Positions 38,919-48,587 of a DNA stretch of 64,000 bases are shown one piece after another (positions within the stretch are counted from its first letter, which is position 1; each line of letters starts with the position of its first letter). This stretch comes from Sphingobacteriales bacterium (lineage in GTDB: Bacteria > Bacteroidota > Bacteroidia > Chitinophagales > Chitinophagaceae): NCBI GenBank assembly GCA_016708305.1, contig JADJGB010000002.1, positions 124,001-188,000 on the forward strand, read 5' to 3'. A program made the position numbers and the translations under genes. The notes under the pieces are model-generated. The model had not been told where the DNA came from and made no database searches. It saw nothing but the letters and a program-made list of their open reading frames with translations.

Positions 38919-40535
38919 ATGAAAATAATAATTAATTTCGTAATTCTTTTCCTGCCAGTGATTTCCAATTCTCAACGCCTGACGGATTCCTTATTGATTG
39001 TATTAGATAAAGCCATTAATGAACGACCAATATATAAGGAAATAAAAAATAGAGAAATGGACAGTATAAACAATGTGCTTCATCAGAACTTAGATAAGAA
39101 AAAAGAATATTCCTTGTACAACCAGCTATTTGATGCCTATAAACATTATAATCTCGATTCGGCATTATGGATCGCAAAAAAAGAAATGGCAATTTCAAGA
39201 GAAACCAAAGAGTTGCAGCTTGTATATGCTTCTAAAATGAATGTAGCGGAAATGTTAGGGAAAATGGGCATGTATAAGGAAACTTTTGATATAATGGGGC
39301 AAATCAATAAAAAGGATTTAGCCATAAACCAATGGGGGTATTATTATCATATTTATCATTCGATATATTCGCTGCTTTATCAAAATGCATTATCTCAAGA
39401 AGAAAAAAATTATTATAAAACATTTTTATTTCAATACAAGGATTCTTTAATTCAGATTCTCAATCCGCAATTGCCATCGTACAAATTTTTAGTATGTAAT
39501 AAATTGATTGATTTGGGCAAATATAATCAGGCACTTAACCTGCTTCATCCTATTTATATAGAAAGCAAAGAAAATAGTGCCGAAGCAAGTGCTATTGCTT
39601 ATAATCTCGCCGAAGTTTATGAAAAAAAAGGGGACTCCGAAAATCAAAAAAAATACCTTGCCATTGCCTCGTTGTCAGATATAAAAAGAGCCGTTAAAAG
39701 TTATATTGCCTTACGAAAGCTGGCTGTTTTATTATACAGAGAAGGGAATGTGGAAAGGGCTTATACTTATATTAAATGCGCCATGGAAGATGCCACTTTT
39801 GCCAAAGCCCGGTTTCGGATGATAGAAATATCGGAAGCACTTCCTATAATAGTAGCATCCTACAACAAAGAAATAAAGGAAGAAAAGGACACATTGGCTA
39901 AATATTTAATACTCATTTCCCTCCTGTCCTTAATACTAATTGAGAGTATCTTTATCATTTATAAGCAGTTGCAAAAAAACACAAAAGCAGAACGGCTTGT
40001 AAAATTTGAAAACGAGGAATTAACAAAAATAAATGAAGAACTCAAGAATTTAAATATCACCCTTTCCGATTCGGATCGGGTAAAAGAAACCTATATAGGG
40101 TATGTTTTTGACCTATGTTCATCATACATCAATAAGCTGGAAGTTTTTAGAGTAGAAACCCACAAGCAGTTAAAATCCAAACAAATCAATGAAGCCATTA
40201 AAGCCACCAGCAATACGGGATTAGTAACCCACGAATTGAAAGAATTTTTTCTAAACTTTGATGCTGTCTTTTTGCAACTGTATCCAAATTTTATAGATGA
40301 ATTCAATTCTCTTTTAAGAAAAGAAGAACGCATTACATCAAAAACCGAGGATATTCTCACTCCCGAATTGCGAATATTTGCCCTGTCAAGATTGGGTATT
40401 TCTGATAGCAGCAAAATAGCTAATTTTTTACATTTTTCGCCCCAAACAGTCTATAATTATAAATTGAAAATTAAAAATAAACTTTCGGTAACAAAAGAAG
40501 AATTTTCTAATAAAATAAAACGAATTGGAAGATAA
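38919..40535 (+). CDS. DUF6377-type membrane regulator with TPR-like sensor and C-terminal HTH
   Basis: A 538-residue protein with an N-terminal signal peptide (MKIIINFVILFLPVISNS), a helical tetratricopeptide-like periplasmic part (about residues 25-320), one membrane segment (LILISLLSLILIESIFIIY, about 330-348), a coiled-coil stretch (FENEELTKINEELKNLN) and a cytoplasmic DUF6377-like region ending in a helix-turn-helix (ISDSSKIANFLHFSPQTVYN, YKLKIKNKL). DUF6377 proteins stand beside polysaccharide loci in Bacteroidota and are believed to regulate them. Here it is directly upstream of, and codirectional with, a SusCD operon, with a 208-bp gap holding a -7 box. The ligand is unknown; maltodextrin is a reasonable guess from the neighbours. 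Confidence 0.8.
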   Translation: MKIIINFVILFLPVISNSQRLTDSLLIVLDKAINERPIYKEIKNREMDSINNVLHQNLDKKKEYSLYNQLFDAYKHYNLDSALWIAKKEMAISRETKELQLVYASKMNVAEMLGKMGMYKETFDIMGQINKKDLAINQWGYYYHIYHSIYSLLYQNALSQEEKNYYKTFLFQYKDSLIQILNPQLPSYKFLVCNKLIDLGKYNQALNLLHPIYIESKENSAEASAIAYNLAEVYEKKGDSENQKKYLAIASLSDIKRAVKSYIALRKLAVLLYREGNVERAYTYIKCAMEDATFAKARFRMIEISEALPIIVASYNKEIKEEKDTLAKYLILISLLSLILIESIFIIYKQLQKNTKAERLVKFENEELTKINEELKNLNITLSDSDRVKETYIGYVFDLCSSYINKLEVFRVETHKQLKSKQINEAIKATSNTGLVTHELKEFFLNFDAVFLQLYPNFIDEFNSLLRKEERITSKTEDILTPELRIFALSRLGISDSSKIANFLHFSPQTVYNYKLKIKNKLSVTKEEFSNKIKRIGR

Positions 40536-40683
40536 AATGAAAATAATTTATACTTTCCAAGCCTCAAAAATCTACTTTTAAATAAAAACAAAAAAGGTTT
40601 AATTAATTGTTAATCAATATTTTTGAATAACCATTTTTCTACTTTCTATTTTTACTCCTTAATAAAGACCCTTTAGGTAACCC

Positions 40684-40691
40684 TATCTTTG
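40684..40691 (+). promoter_or_regulatory. Bacteroidota -7 box for the second SusCD operon
   Basis: TATCTTTG fits the TAnnTTTG consensus exactly and lies 53 bp before the SusC start at 40744. I could not fix a -33 TTTG partner, so this is a partial promoter call. Confidence 0.55.
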
Positions 40692-40743
40692 AAAATAGAA
40701 TAGAATCCAAATTATTCACTTAAATTTTCACAATTAATTTGCC

Positions 40744-43700
40744 ATGTTTTTATTAAAAAAGGAAAGAGGACTATTTATTTTAATGTGCCTCCTTTGGGGA
40801 ATATTTATCTTCCCCGATTACGCAAGTGGACAAACAAGCGTTACCATCAAAGGAGCAGTATTGGACAAAGAAACTGCCGCACCCATAATTGGTGCCAGTA
40901 TAAAATTGAAGGAGCGGGCTTTAGGGACATTTACCGATAATGAAGGGAACTTTCAAATGGTGCTTCCTGCCAACTCTACTATCATTATTTCCTATGTCGG
41001 TTATAAAACACAAGAAAAGCAAATTAATAATCAATCAACGATTAATGTTTTTTTAGAAAAAGCAAACGAAAACCTTAGCGAAGTAGTGGTAATAGGATAC
41101 GGAGGCGTAAAGAAAAAAGACTTAACCGGCTCTGTAACCGTTTTAAAACCCGACGAACTCAACAGAGTAAAAGCCACCACAACCACAGATTTGCTACTGG
41201 GCAAAGTTGCCGGCTTGCAGGTTACGCTTGGGTCTGGTTCCCCTGGTTCGAGTGGTACGGTAAGAATCAGGCAGGGAGCATCATTAAACGCTTCAAATGA
41301 GCCATTGATTGTTGTGGACGGATTAACCGAAGGCAGCCTTTCGTCAATCAATCCCAATGATATTGAAAGCATCACTATATTGAAAGATGCTTCTGCGTCT
41401 GCTATTTATGGTGCAAGAGGAGCCAATGGAATTATCATTGTAAAAACAAAAAGAGGCAATGTGGGTATAAACAATAAGTTTACAACCCCTGAAATAAACA
41501 TCAGAGGCGACCTTTATATAAACCAACCCTACAAATTGCTTGATGTTTATGGTGCTGATGAATTTAGGACAGAGTATGAAAAAAGGGGATGGAATAGGGC
41601 ACTTTTGGGCAATGCCAATACCAATTGGCAGGAGGCAATTTCAAGAACCAGTGTAAGTAATATACATTCCATAAGTTTAACCGGCGCTATGCCTTATACT
41701 CCTTATCGGTTTTCGGGAGGCTATAATCAGGAGCAGGGAAATGTAATAAACACTAAAAGAGAGGTGGCAACTACAGCACTTACTTTATCACCTAAATTTC
41801 TTAAAAACCATTTAAGCGTAGAGGCTACTGTAAGATATACTTATATTTATACTCCCAATAGCGGAAGTTCGTTTTCCTCCGCAGCATTAACAGACCCTAC
41901 ACAACCAATATATTTTGATTATGAGCCGACAACCATAAATGGAGTTGAATATTCAAAAAAAGCATTTGGATACTTTATGTATGGTGCTGATGATAAAGGA
42001 AACAGCCCCCAACTGGCATACAACCCCGTAGCGAGTGCCACGCTACCCGACCTAGGTAACAATAAAAGCAATCGGCTGTTGACTAATTTATTATTGAGTT
42101 ATAAAGTGCATGGCTTTGAAGACCTCACCTTAAATATAGGATACAATGGTAGTTCTTACAATTCCACCAACACCTCAAAAGGCAGAGACAATATGCCGGG
42201 AACCTGGTCGGTATCTAATGTAAAATTAGGTAAAGGAGGATTGGGTATCCATTCTAAAAACACTTCTCATAGTTACCGAAATGTAATGGATTATTACCTC
42301 AATTATAAGAAAGAGGTAGGAGTACAGCAATTCGATCTAACACTGGGCCACACTTATGAAATGCAGAAATACAGTTCTTGGTATAGCGTAACCAATTACA
42401 ATGACGGCAGCATGGTATCGGGCAGTATTGAAAACTCTAATGAAGGAGCCGTTTCAATGGCCTCCTGGTTTTCACGATTAAATTACAAGTTATTAAATCG
42501 CTTTTTATTTACGGCAACTATGCGTGCAGATGCTTCCTCAAGATTTGCACCAGAAACAAGATGGGGGTATTTTCCCTCAGCAGCTTTTGCCTGGGATATT
42601 AATGATGAAAAATTTATGAAGAATATTGACAATATCAATGAATTAAAATTTAGGGTGAGCTATGGTTCCACAGGCCAGCAAAATATTAATAATGATTATG
42701 CCTACCAAGCCACCTATTATGCATCAACAGCAAATTTCATGTATCGCGAAGGAGATGAGTTTTATATTACCTACCGCCCTTCTGCTTTTGACAGGTCAAT
42801 AAAATGGGAAGTAACCCAAACAGCTAATATCGGATTGGATTATGGCTTCTTTAAAAACAGGTTATATGGCTCTGCAGATTATTACAGGCGATACACATCC
42901 AACTTGTTGATGAACTCAGTAAAAGTAGCAGCCGGCTCCAACTTTGCCGAATCTATTGATCAAAATATTGGCGAAATGTCAAGCAGAGGATTTGAATTTG
43001 CCGTAGGTGGCATCCCCATTAGAAATAAAAACCTAACCTGGAACCTAAATTTCAACTTTGCCTATAATGAATCAAAAATTGAAAAACTAACTGTTTATGA
43101 TGGATCACCCGAAAAAACCTGGGTAAGAACAGGAAGTACAGGAGCCAGTCGTACTGCACAATTTCATAAAGTGGGCAACACCCCCAATACCTATTATTTA
43201 GCCAAACAGGTTTTTGACGAAAATGGAAAACCCATAGAAAAGTTTTACAACCCCAATTACGACCCTAACATAACAGGTTCTCAGGAATTTGTAACCGATG
43301 ATGCTGCCGATGCAAGCAAATGGGATACCAAAAAAAGTTCGCTTGTACCTAATTATGGCGGGTTTTCAACCTCGGTAAAATACAAATCATGGGACTTTGG
43401 TACAAATATGCACTATGCTTTTGGTCAATATGTTTATTGGAACACCATGAGTTCTGGCAGTAATAATTCCTTTTTTGATCCTTGCAACCAGTACCCCACC
43501 AATACTTTCAGGGGTTGGGCACCGGAATGGTCTAAAATTCAATACTTTTCTGATTACTGGTTGTTTAAAGGCGATTATCTGAAAATAGATAATATTGTAA
43601 TAGGCTACACTTTCAACAAAGTAATTAAGCAAAAGAGTTCCTTTCGACTTGGAGCAGGCATCCAAAATGTGGCAACCATAACACATTACCCTGGCGTTGA

Positions 43701-43782
43701 CCCAGAAATGTATAGCGGCATTGACGACTCCAGTACGCCCAAGCAAAGAATGTATATGATTTCACTCAATTTTAAATTTTAG
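40744..43782 (+). CDS. SusC/RagA TonB-linked outer-membrane transporter, no STN domain
   Basis: TonB-dependent importer of 1012 residues. The signal region ends near YASGQ, followed by a carboxypeptidase-regulatory-like domain (TIKGAVLDKETAAPIIGASI), the SEVVVIGYGGVKKKDLTGSV linker, the plug (LLLGKVAGLQVTLGSG, VRIRQGASLNASNEPL, ITILKDASASAIYGARGANG) and a barrel ending MISLNFKF. Unlike the SusC at 23.4 kb it lacks an STN domain, so it is probably controlled by the DUF6377 regulator rather than by a sigma/anti-sigma pair. SusD follows 3 bp later. The downstream SLC45-like carrier and GH13 enzyme suggest starch or maltodextrin as cargo; the phosphatase leaves open a phosphorylated ligand. Intact. 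Confidence 0.94.
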   Translation: MFLLKKERGLFILMCLLWGIFIFPDYASGQTSVTIKGAVLDKETAAPIIGASIKLKERALGTFTDNEGNFQMVLPANSTIIISYVGYKTQEKQINNQSTINVFLEKANENLSEVVVIGYGGVKKKDLTGSVTVLKPDELNRVKATTTTDLLLGKVAGLQVTLGSGSPGSSGTVRIRQGASLNASNEPLIVVDGLTEGSLSSINPNDIESITILKDASASAIYGARGANGIIIVKTKRGNVGINNKFTTPEINIRGDLYINQPYKLLDVYGADEFRTEYEKRGWNRALLGNANTNWQEAISRTSVSNIHSISLTGAMPYTPYRFSGGYNQEQGNVINTKREVATTALTLSPKFLKNHLSVEATVRYTYIYTPNSGSSFSSAALTDPTQPIYFDYEPTTINGVEYSKKAFGYFMYGADDKGNSPQLAYNPVASATLPDLGNNKSNRLLTNLLLSYKVHGFEDLTLNIGYNGSSYNSTNTSKGRDNMPGTWSVSNVKLGKGGLGIHSKNTSHSYRNVMDYYLNYKKEVGVQQFDLTLGHTYEMQKYSSWYSVTNYNDGSMVSGSIENSNEGAVSMASWFSRLNYKLLNRFLFTATMRADASSRFAPETRWGYFPSAAFAWDINDEKFMKNIDNINELKFRVSYGSTGQQNINNDYAYQATYYASTANFMYREGDEFYITYRPSAFDRSIKWEVTQTANIGLDYGFFKNRLYGSADYYRRYTSNLLMNSVKVAAGSNFAESIDQNIGEMSSRGFEFAVGGIPIRNKNLTWNLNFNFAYNESKIEKLTVYDGSPEKTWVRTGSTGASRTAQFHKVGNTPNTYYLAKQVFDENGKPIEKFYNPNYDPNITGSQEFVTDDAADASKWDTKKSSLVPNYGGFSTSVKYKSWDFGTNMHYAFGQYVYWNTMSSGSNNSFFDPCNQYPTNTFRGWAPEWSKIQYFSDYWLFKGDYLKIDNIVIGYTFNKVIKQKSSFRLGAGIQNVATITHYPGVDPEMYSGIDDSSTPKQRMYMISLNFKF

Positions 43783-43785
43783 AAG

Positions 43786-45510
43786 ATGAAAAAGTTACTA
43801 ATATATTCAATATTTATTCTTACCATTATAGTTTTTGGTTCTTCTTGTGAAAAATTAGACCTTCAGCCCACCTCATCCACAGCATTAATGGAAGAACAAG
43901 TTTATTCAACCTACCAAGGGTATCATGGTGTATTTTTGAAAATATACAGTGCTATGGCAGTGGCAGGTCAGGGAGGTGCTGGCGGCAATGATGTATCTTG
44001 GGATGGAGGGCGCAGTGTATATTTGAGATCCCTATTTTGGGTTCAGGAGGCGACTACAGATTTAATTATTTACCGCACAGGCTCAGGTTACGGAATTCCG
44101 TCAACCGTAACCTTAAATTGGACAACAGGAACCGAGTTTCCGCAATATTTATATTATAGAGCCTATATTATTATAGCCTTGTGCAATGAATTCTTGAGAA
44201 AAACCGAAAAAAATGTAATGGAAAAATACGGAGTATGGGATTCAGCAAAAAATGAGGTGGAATACTGGCGTGCTGAAGCCCGTTTTATACGAGCCTACCA
44301 ATATTATCTTCTTTGTGATTTATACGGTGCGGTGGGTTGGGTGGACGATTCTTCTCCCAATGGCACTTATCCTGTGCAAAAAACAAGGAAAGAAATATTT
44401 GAATATGTAGAAAAAGAACTTTTGGAAATAGAAAACAAAATGATGCCTTCCAATAAAAAAATATTTGGACGGACAAATCAGGCTTCTGCATGGTTTCTAT
44501 TATCTAAATTGTATTTAAATGGGCAAATTTATAGTGGGACTTCTTATTTTGACAAAGCATTAACCTATGCCAAAAAAGTAATAACCGATCAAAACTATTC
44601 TTTATCGCCACAGTACATAGAGAACTTTTTAAAAGATAATAATACCAGTAAAGAAATTTTGTGGGCCATACCCACCGATACAGATAAAATGCAGGGCGAA
44701 GGGGTTACTAATTACCTGTTAAAATTCCCCCTTAGTAATTATATGTTCAATTTTGTGGATTATGGTATTTCTGAAACATGGAGCAGCAATGGCTCGCTAA
44801 ATACCACTTTTGTTAATAAATTTCTTCCTGAGGATCAGGATTTTGACCCAACCGATCCCTGGTGCGACAAGAAAAAGGACAAAAGGGCATTATTATTGGG
44901 AGGCCCAAAAACAGCCACCTACAAGGCCAATGGCTCAGTGGATAAACCGGCATTGGTAAAGGAAAACTGGAAGGAGGGGTCGGCCTTTATTACATCTGTA
45001 ATTAATTACGGTTACACCATGACAAAATGGAGGAATGTAACCAAAGACAGGGCAAAATCAACGCCTACAAAATATTCCAATATAGCCTTTCCAATGTTTA
45101 GAATAGCCGATGCTTACCTGATGGCAGCCGAAGCAATCCTGAGAGGGACCGGCGGAAGCCGAGCAGAAGCATTGTCTTATGTAAATGAAGTCAGAAACCG
45201 CGCCTATAATTCAGGCCCCTATTCAAGCACAAGTAATGTGGCAAATGGAGAAATAACCGATTCCCAACTGACCCTACCTTTCCTTCTGGATGAAAGAGCA
45301 AGAGAACTATGGACAGAAAACTGGAGAAGAAGCGACCTAATAAGGTTTGGCGTGTTTACCAAAGGGTATAATTGGGAATGGAAAGGAAGACCTACCTCTG
45401 GCGAAACAAACCATGTGGGTCAGGATGTGGACGATAAATACAACCTTTATCCCATTCCTCAAAATGATATTCTATACAATCCAAACTTGAATCAAAATCC
45501 AAATTATTAA
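43786..45510 (+). CDS. SusD/RagB outer-membrane lipoprotein
   Basis: Surface ligand-binding lipoprotein of 574 residues, partner of the SusC 3 bp upstream. The lipobox region IVFGSSC puts the lipidated Cys at residue 21. SusD features include RAEARFIRAYQYYLLCDLYG, QASAWFLLSKLYLNG and the C-terminal LLDERARELWTENWRRSDLI, then LYPIPQNDILYN. The frame is intact. The near-zero spacing to SusC shows one transcript, and the following phosphatase gene is 61 bp away on the same strand without an obvious terminator. Confidence 0.94.
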   Translation: MKKLLIYSIFILTIIVFGSSCEKLDLQPTSSTALMEEQVYSTYQGYHGVFLKIYSAMAVAGQGGAGGNDVSWDGGRSVYLRSLFWVQEATTDLIIYRTGSGYGIPSTVTLNWTTGTEFPQYLYYRAYIIIALCNEFLRKTEKNVMEKYGVWDSAKNEVEYWRAEARFIRAYQYYLLCDLYGAVGWVDDSSPNGTYPVQKTRKEIFEYVEKELLEIENKMMPSNKKIFGRTNQASAWFLLSKLYLNGQIYSGTSYFDKALTYAKKVITDQNYSLSPQYIENFLKDNNTSKEILWAIPTDTDKMQGEGVTNYLLKFPLSNYMFNFVDYGISETWSSNGSLNTTFVNKFLPEDQDFDPTDPWCDKKKDKRALLLGGPKTATYKANGSVDKPALVKENWKEGSAFITSVINYGYTMTKWRNVTKDRAKSTPTKYSNIAFPMFRIADAYLMAAEAILRGTGGSRAEALSYVNEVRNRAYNSGPYSSTSNVANGEITDSQLTLPFLLDERARELWTENWRRSDLIRFGVFTKGYNWEWKGRPTSGETNHVGQDVDDKYNLYPIPQNDILYNPNLNQNPNY

Positions 45511-45571
45511 TAATAACAATTTATAAAAAATCACAGAACTATTCAATAATTTAATATCAATAATTCAGAAA

Positions 45572-46840
45572 ATGTTCAGAAAAATTATATGTTTTCTTTC
45601 GCTACTTTTCCTTTTTAACACAGCCTGGGCTCAAGCTTCCAAGGAGGAAATTTTTGAAAAGATTGAAAAAACAGCAGGCGTTTATTTCGCCTACCCAGAA
45701 AATGAAATTGTACTTAAAACAAAAGCTCCTGACGGGTACAAGCCTTTCTATATTAGCCATCTGGGAAGGCATGGTTCCAGATACCTCATTAGCGATGATG
45801 AGTACAAAAGTATCATCAATATTTTTGAAGAAGCACAAAAGAAATATAATCTAACTGATTTAGGAAAAAATGTTCTTGGCAGATTGCAACTGGTTTGGAA
45901 AGAAGTAGAATTTCGTGGCGGTGATCTTTCGCCTCAGGGAGTTCGGGAACAAAGAGGCATAGCACTAAGGATGTATCAATCCTACCCCGAAGTATTTAAA
46001 AAAGATAGCAAAATGGAAGCCTGTGCCACTATGGTGGTTCGTTGCGTATTAAGCATGGATGCCTTTTGTGAACGCTTAAAAGAATTTAATCCATCTTTAT
46101 CTATTACCCGCAATTCTGGTGCAAAATGGCAACGTTATCTTAACTATCATACCGAAAAGGCAATAGCCTACCGCTCTGCCGAGGATACATGGAAACCGGG
46201 GTATAAACAATTTGAAAAAGAACATGTATTTCCAGATAGGCTCATAAAATCCCTATTCACAACAACAAGTATTTTTGACAATAAAACTACCCCCGAAACC
46301 ATTATGTGGGGTTTATATGGTATAGCAAGCGGTATGCAAAACATAGAAACAAAAGTATCTTTCTATGATATTTTTACAAAACAGGAACTTTTTGATCTTT
46401 GGCAATGCCGGAATTACAAACTTTATGTAAATGACGGCAATTATGCAGGAAGCGGTGGCATTATGATGGATAACGCCAAACCATTATTGAAAAATATTAT
46501 TGAAAACGCAGAATCAATTATCAACAATAATAGCTCCGGAGCAGATTTTCGTTTTGCCCATGATGGCAACATTATACCACTTGCAATGCTTTTACATATT
46601 AAAGACAGTTATAACAGTATCAATAGCCCTGCTGATTTTTACAAAACCTGGGCAGATTTTAAAGTAGCACCAATGGCAGGAAACATTCAAATCGTGTTTT
46701 TCAGAAAAAAGAAAAGCAAGGATATCCTGGTAAAATTTCTTCAAAATGAAAACGAAGTACTAATCCCCACAATTAAAAGCAATAGGCTCCCCTATTATCA
46801 TTGGAAAGACGTATTGGCATTTTATAAATCTTTGTTTTAA
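45572..46840 (+). CDS. Histidine-type phosphatase (branch 2, phytase/MINPP-like), exported
   Basis: Histidine-phosphatase-superfamily enzyme of 422 residues with a signal peptide (MFRKIICFLSLLFLFNTAWAQ). The nucleophile motif HLGRHGSRYL lies near residues 64-73 and the proton-donor HD motif is in FAHDGNIIPLAML near residue 330; a distal QGVREQRGIALRM segment fits the alpha domain. Branch-2 enzymes of this type hydrolyse phytate and other inositol or sugar phosphates in the periplasm. Here it is the third gene after SusC and SusD and is followed by a hairpin terminator, so it probably belongs to that transcript. Which phosphomonoester it cleaves is not shown. Confidence 0.85.
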   Translation: MFRKIICFLSLLFLFNTAWAQASKEEIFEKIEKTAGVYFAYPENEIVLKTKAPDGYKPFYISHLGRHGSRYLISDDEYKSIINIFEEAQKKYNLTDLGKNVLGRLQLVWKEVEFRGGDLSPQGVREQRGIALRMYQSYPEVFKKDSKMEACATMVVRCVLSMDAFCERLKEFNPSLSITRNSGAKWQRYLNYHTEKAIAYRSAEDTWKPGYKQFEKEHVFPDRLIKSLFTTTSIFDNKTTPETIMWGLYGIASGMQNIETKVSFYDIFTKQELFDLWQCRNYKLYVNDGNYAGSGGIMMDNAKPLLKNIIENAESIINNNSSGADFRFAHDGNIIPLAMLLHIKDSYNSINSPADFYKTWADFKVAPMAGNIQIVFFRKKKSKDILVKFLQNENEVLIPTIKSNRLPYYHWKDVLAFYKSLF

Positions 46841-46864
46841 CATAGACAAGTTGAAAACAGAAAG

Positions 46865-46890
46865 GAGGCTTTCCATTCTTGGAAGGCCTC
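46865..46890 (+). terminator. Terminator after the phosphatase gene
   Basis: GAGGCTTTCC (46865-46874) pairs with GGAAGGCCTC (46881-46890) with one T-G pair and a six-base loop; ATCCTTTTG follows. It suggests that SusC-SusD-phosphatase form one operon and the transporter begins a new one. Confidence 0.7.
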
Positions 46891-46971
46891 ATCCTTTTGT
46901 ACTCTTTAAGCCCTGAAATCAATATCCCAAAAGTATTTTAAATTTTAATGTGTTATTAATACACAATACTA

Positions 46972-46979
46972 TAACTTTG
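46972..46979 (+). promoter_or_regulatory. Bacteroidota -7 box for the SLC45-like transporter
   Basis: TAACTTTG fits TAnnTTTG and lies 26 bp before the start codon at 47005, downstream of the terminator at 46890. The -33 element is not clear. Confidence 0.6.
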
Positions 46980-47004
46980 CAGTTGAAAATCATAAACGAT
47001 TGAT

Positions 47005-48525
47005 ATGTCTTTAACAACAACTGGCAAGCCCCGCCTTTCAATGGCACAAATCATTAACATGAGCGTTGGTTTTTTTGGAATCCAGTTTGCTTTCGGATTG
47101 CAAAACTCAAATACCAGCCGGATTTTTCAAACTCTTGGTGCAGAGATTGAAAAAATCCCTATTCTTTGGATTGCAGCTCCTGTAACCGGACTGACTCTAC
47201 AACCCATTATGGGCCACATGAGCGACAAGACCTGGGTGGGCAAATTAGGCAGGCGGCGACCCTACTTTATGATAGGCGCTATCTTTGCTGCTTTGGCATT
47301 ATTGGTTTTTCCAAATGTACATGCCCTTTGGCTGGCGGTTATTATGCTTTGGGTGTTGGATGCCTCCATCAATATCTCCATGGAGCCATTTAGAGCTTTT
47401 GTGGGAGATATGCTGCCCGACGAACAACGCACCACCGGCTTCGCCATGCAAAGTTTTTTTATTGGAGTAGGAGCAGTAATCTCCTCCGCATTACCATATA
47501 TACTTACCGCTGCCGGTGTTTCCAACGATGCAGCACAAGGTATTATTCCTGATTCGGTTCGCATTTCCTATTATATTGGCGCTGTTGTATATATCTTGGC
47601 TGTATCATACACTGTTGTAACAACTCAGGAATATTCTAAAGAACAACTGATAGCATTTGGTTCACTGAAAGAAGAAGAAGCTAATGAAATTATTATCAAA
47701 ACTCCTTTAAAATCTTTTTTTTCCAGTGGCTGGATGTGGTTTCTTGTTGGCGCTGCATTGACCGCAGGATTATATTTTCATAACATAGACAATGAAAAAC
47801 CATTAGAAAAAGAACTTTATGTAATTACTGGCATTCTCACCCTCTTTGGACTGATGAAGTTATTGGCAGGATGGTTTTACAAAAATGGCTCCAAAAACGG
47901 TTTGGTAGAAATTGTGGACGACCTCAATTTCTTGCCGAGTACCATGAGAAAATTAGCATGGGTGCAGTTCTTTACCTGGTTTGCACTATTTGCCATGTGG
48001 ATTTATTCTACTCCTGCATTGGCGCAACATATTTACAATACCACCGATACTTCTTCTCCCCATTTCAATAATATTGGACTTTGTGTGGGCTTATTATTTG
48101 CTGCCTACAACGGTTTTGCAGCAATCCTGGCGCTTGCGCTACCGGCATTGGCTAAAAAATTTACCCGCCCCGGAACCCATTTAATTGCTTTGATTATTGG
48201 TGGTTTGGGGCTGATTTCATACTTTTTCTTCACCAACGAAAATTTGCTATTAATCAGTATGGCGGGTATCGGTCTGGCCTGGTCCAGTATTTTATCTATG
48301 CCCTATGCCATGCTCACCCAGGCTTTACCTGCGCACAAAATGGGTGTGTATATGGGTATTTTCAATTTCTTTATTGTGATACCTCAGATTCTGGCAGCAA
48401 CTATTCTGGGTGTTTTGACAAGACTTTTTTTTGGAGGCAATGCTATTTATGCCATTCTTCTGGGCGGAATATCCATGATTATTGCAGCATTTTTAAACCT
48501 GAGAATCAAGGAAAAGCATTTATAA
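47005..48525 (+). CDS. SLC45-family MFS transporter, probable maltose/maltodextrin carrier
   Basis: Inner-membrane facilitator of 506 residues in the SLC45/sucrose-maltose group. Seen: SVGFFGIQFAFGLQNSNTSR in helix 1, APVTGLTLQPIMGHMSDKTW with the group's conserved SD motif, LGRRRPYFMIGAI in the helix 2-3 loop, and MEPFRAFVGDMLPDEQRT in helix 4. There are about 12 membrane segments, with a long loop at about residues 215-240. It is followed after 62 bp by a GH13 alpha-amylase-type gene. In Bacteroidota such pairs serve maltose or maltodextrin uptake. Frame intact. Confidence 0.88.
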   Translation: MSLTTTGKPRLSMAQIINMSVGFFGIQFAFGLQNSNTSRIFQTLGAEIEKIPILWIAAPVTGLTLQPIMGHMSDKTWVGKLGRRRPYFMIGAIFAALALLVFPNVHALWLAVIMLWVLDASINISMEPFRAFVGDMLPDEQRTTGFAMQSFFIGVGAVISSALPYILTAAGVSNDAAQGIIPDSVRISYYIGAVVYILAVSYTVVTTQEYSKEQLIAFGSLKEEEANEIIIKTPLKSFFSSGWMWFLVGAALTAGLYFHNIDNEKPLEKELYVITGILTLFGLMKLLAGWFYKNGSKNGLVEIVDDLNFLPSTMRKLAWVQFFTWFALFAMWIYSTPALAQHIYNTTDTSSPHFNNIGLCVGLLFAAYNGFAAILALALPALAKKFTRPGTHLIALIIGGLGLISYFFFTNENLLLISMAGIGLAWSSILSMPYAMLTQALPAHKMGVYMGIFNFFIVIPQILAATILGVLTRLFFGGNAIYAILLGGISMIIAAFLNLRIKEKHL

Positions 48526-48587
48526 TATTCTTTTCAAGTCATCGCCAAAGGCAAAGAAATTTTGTGTAATTCTTCAAAATATTAATA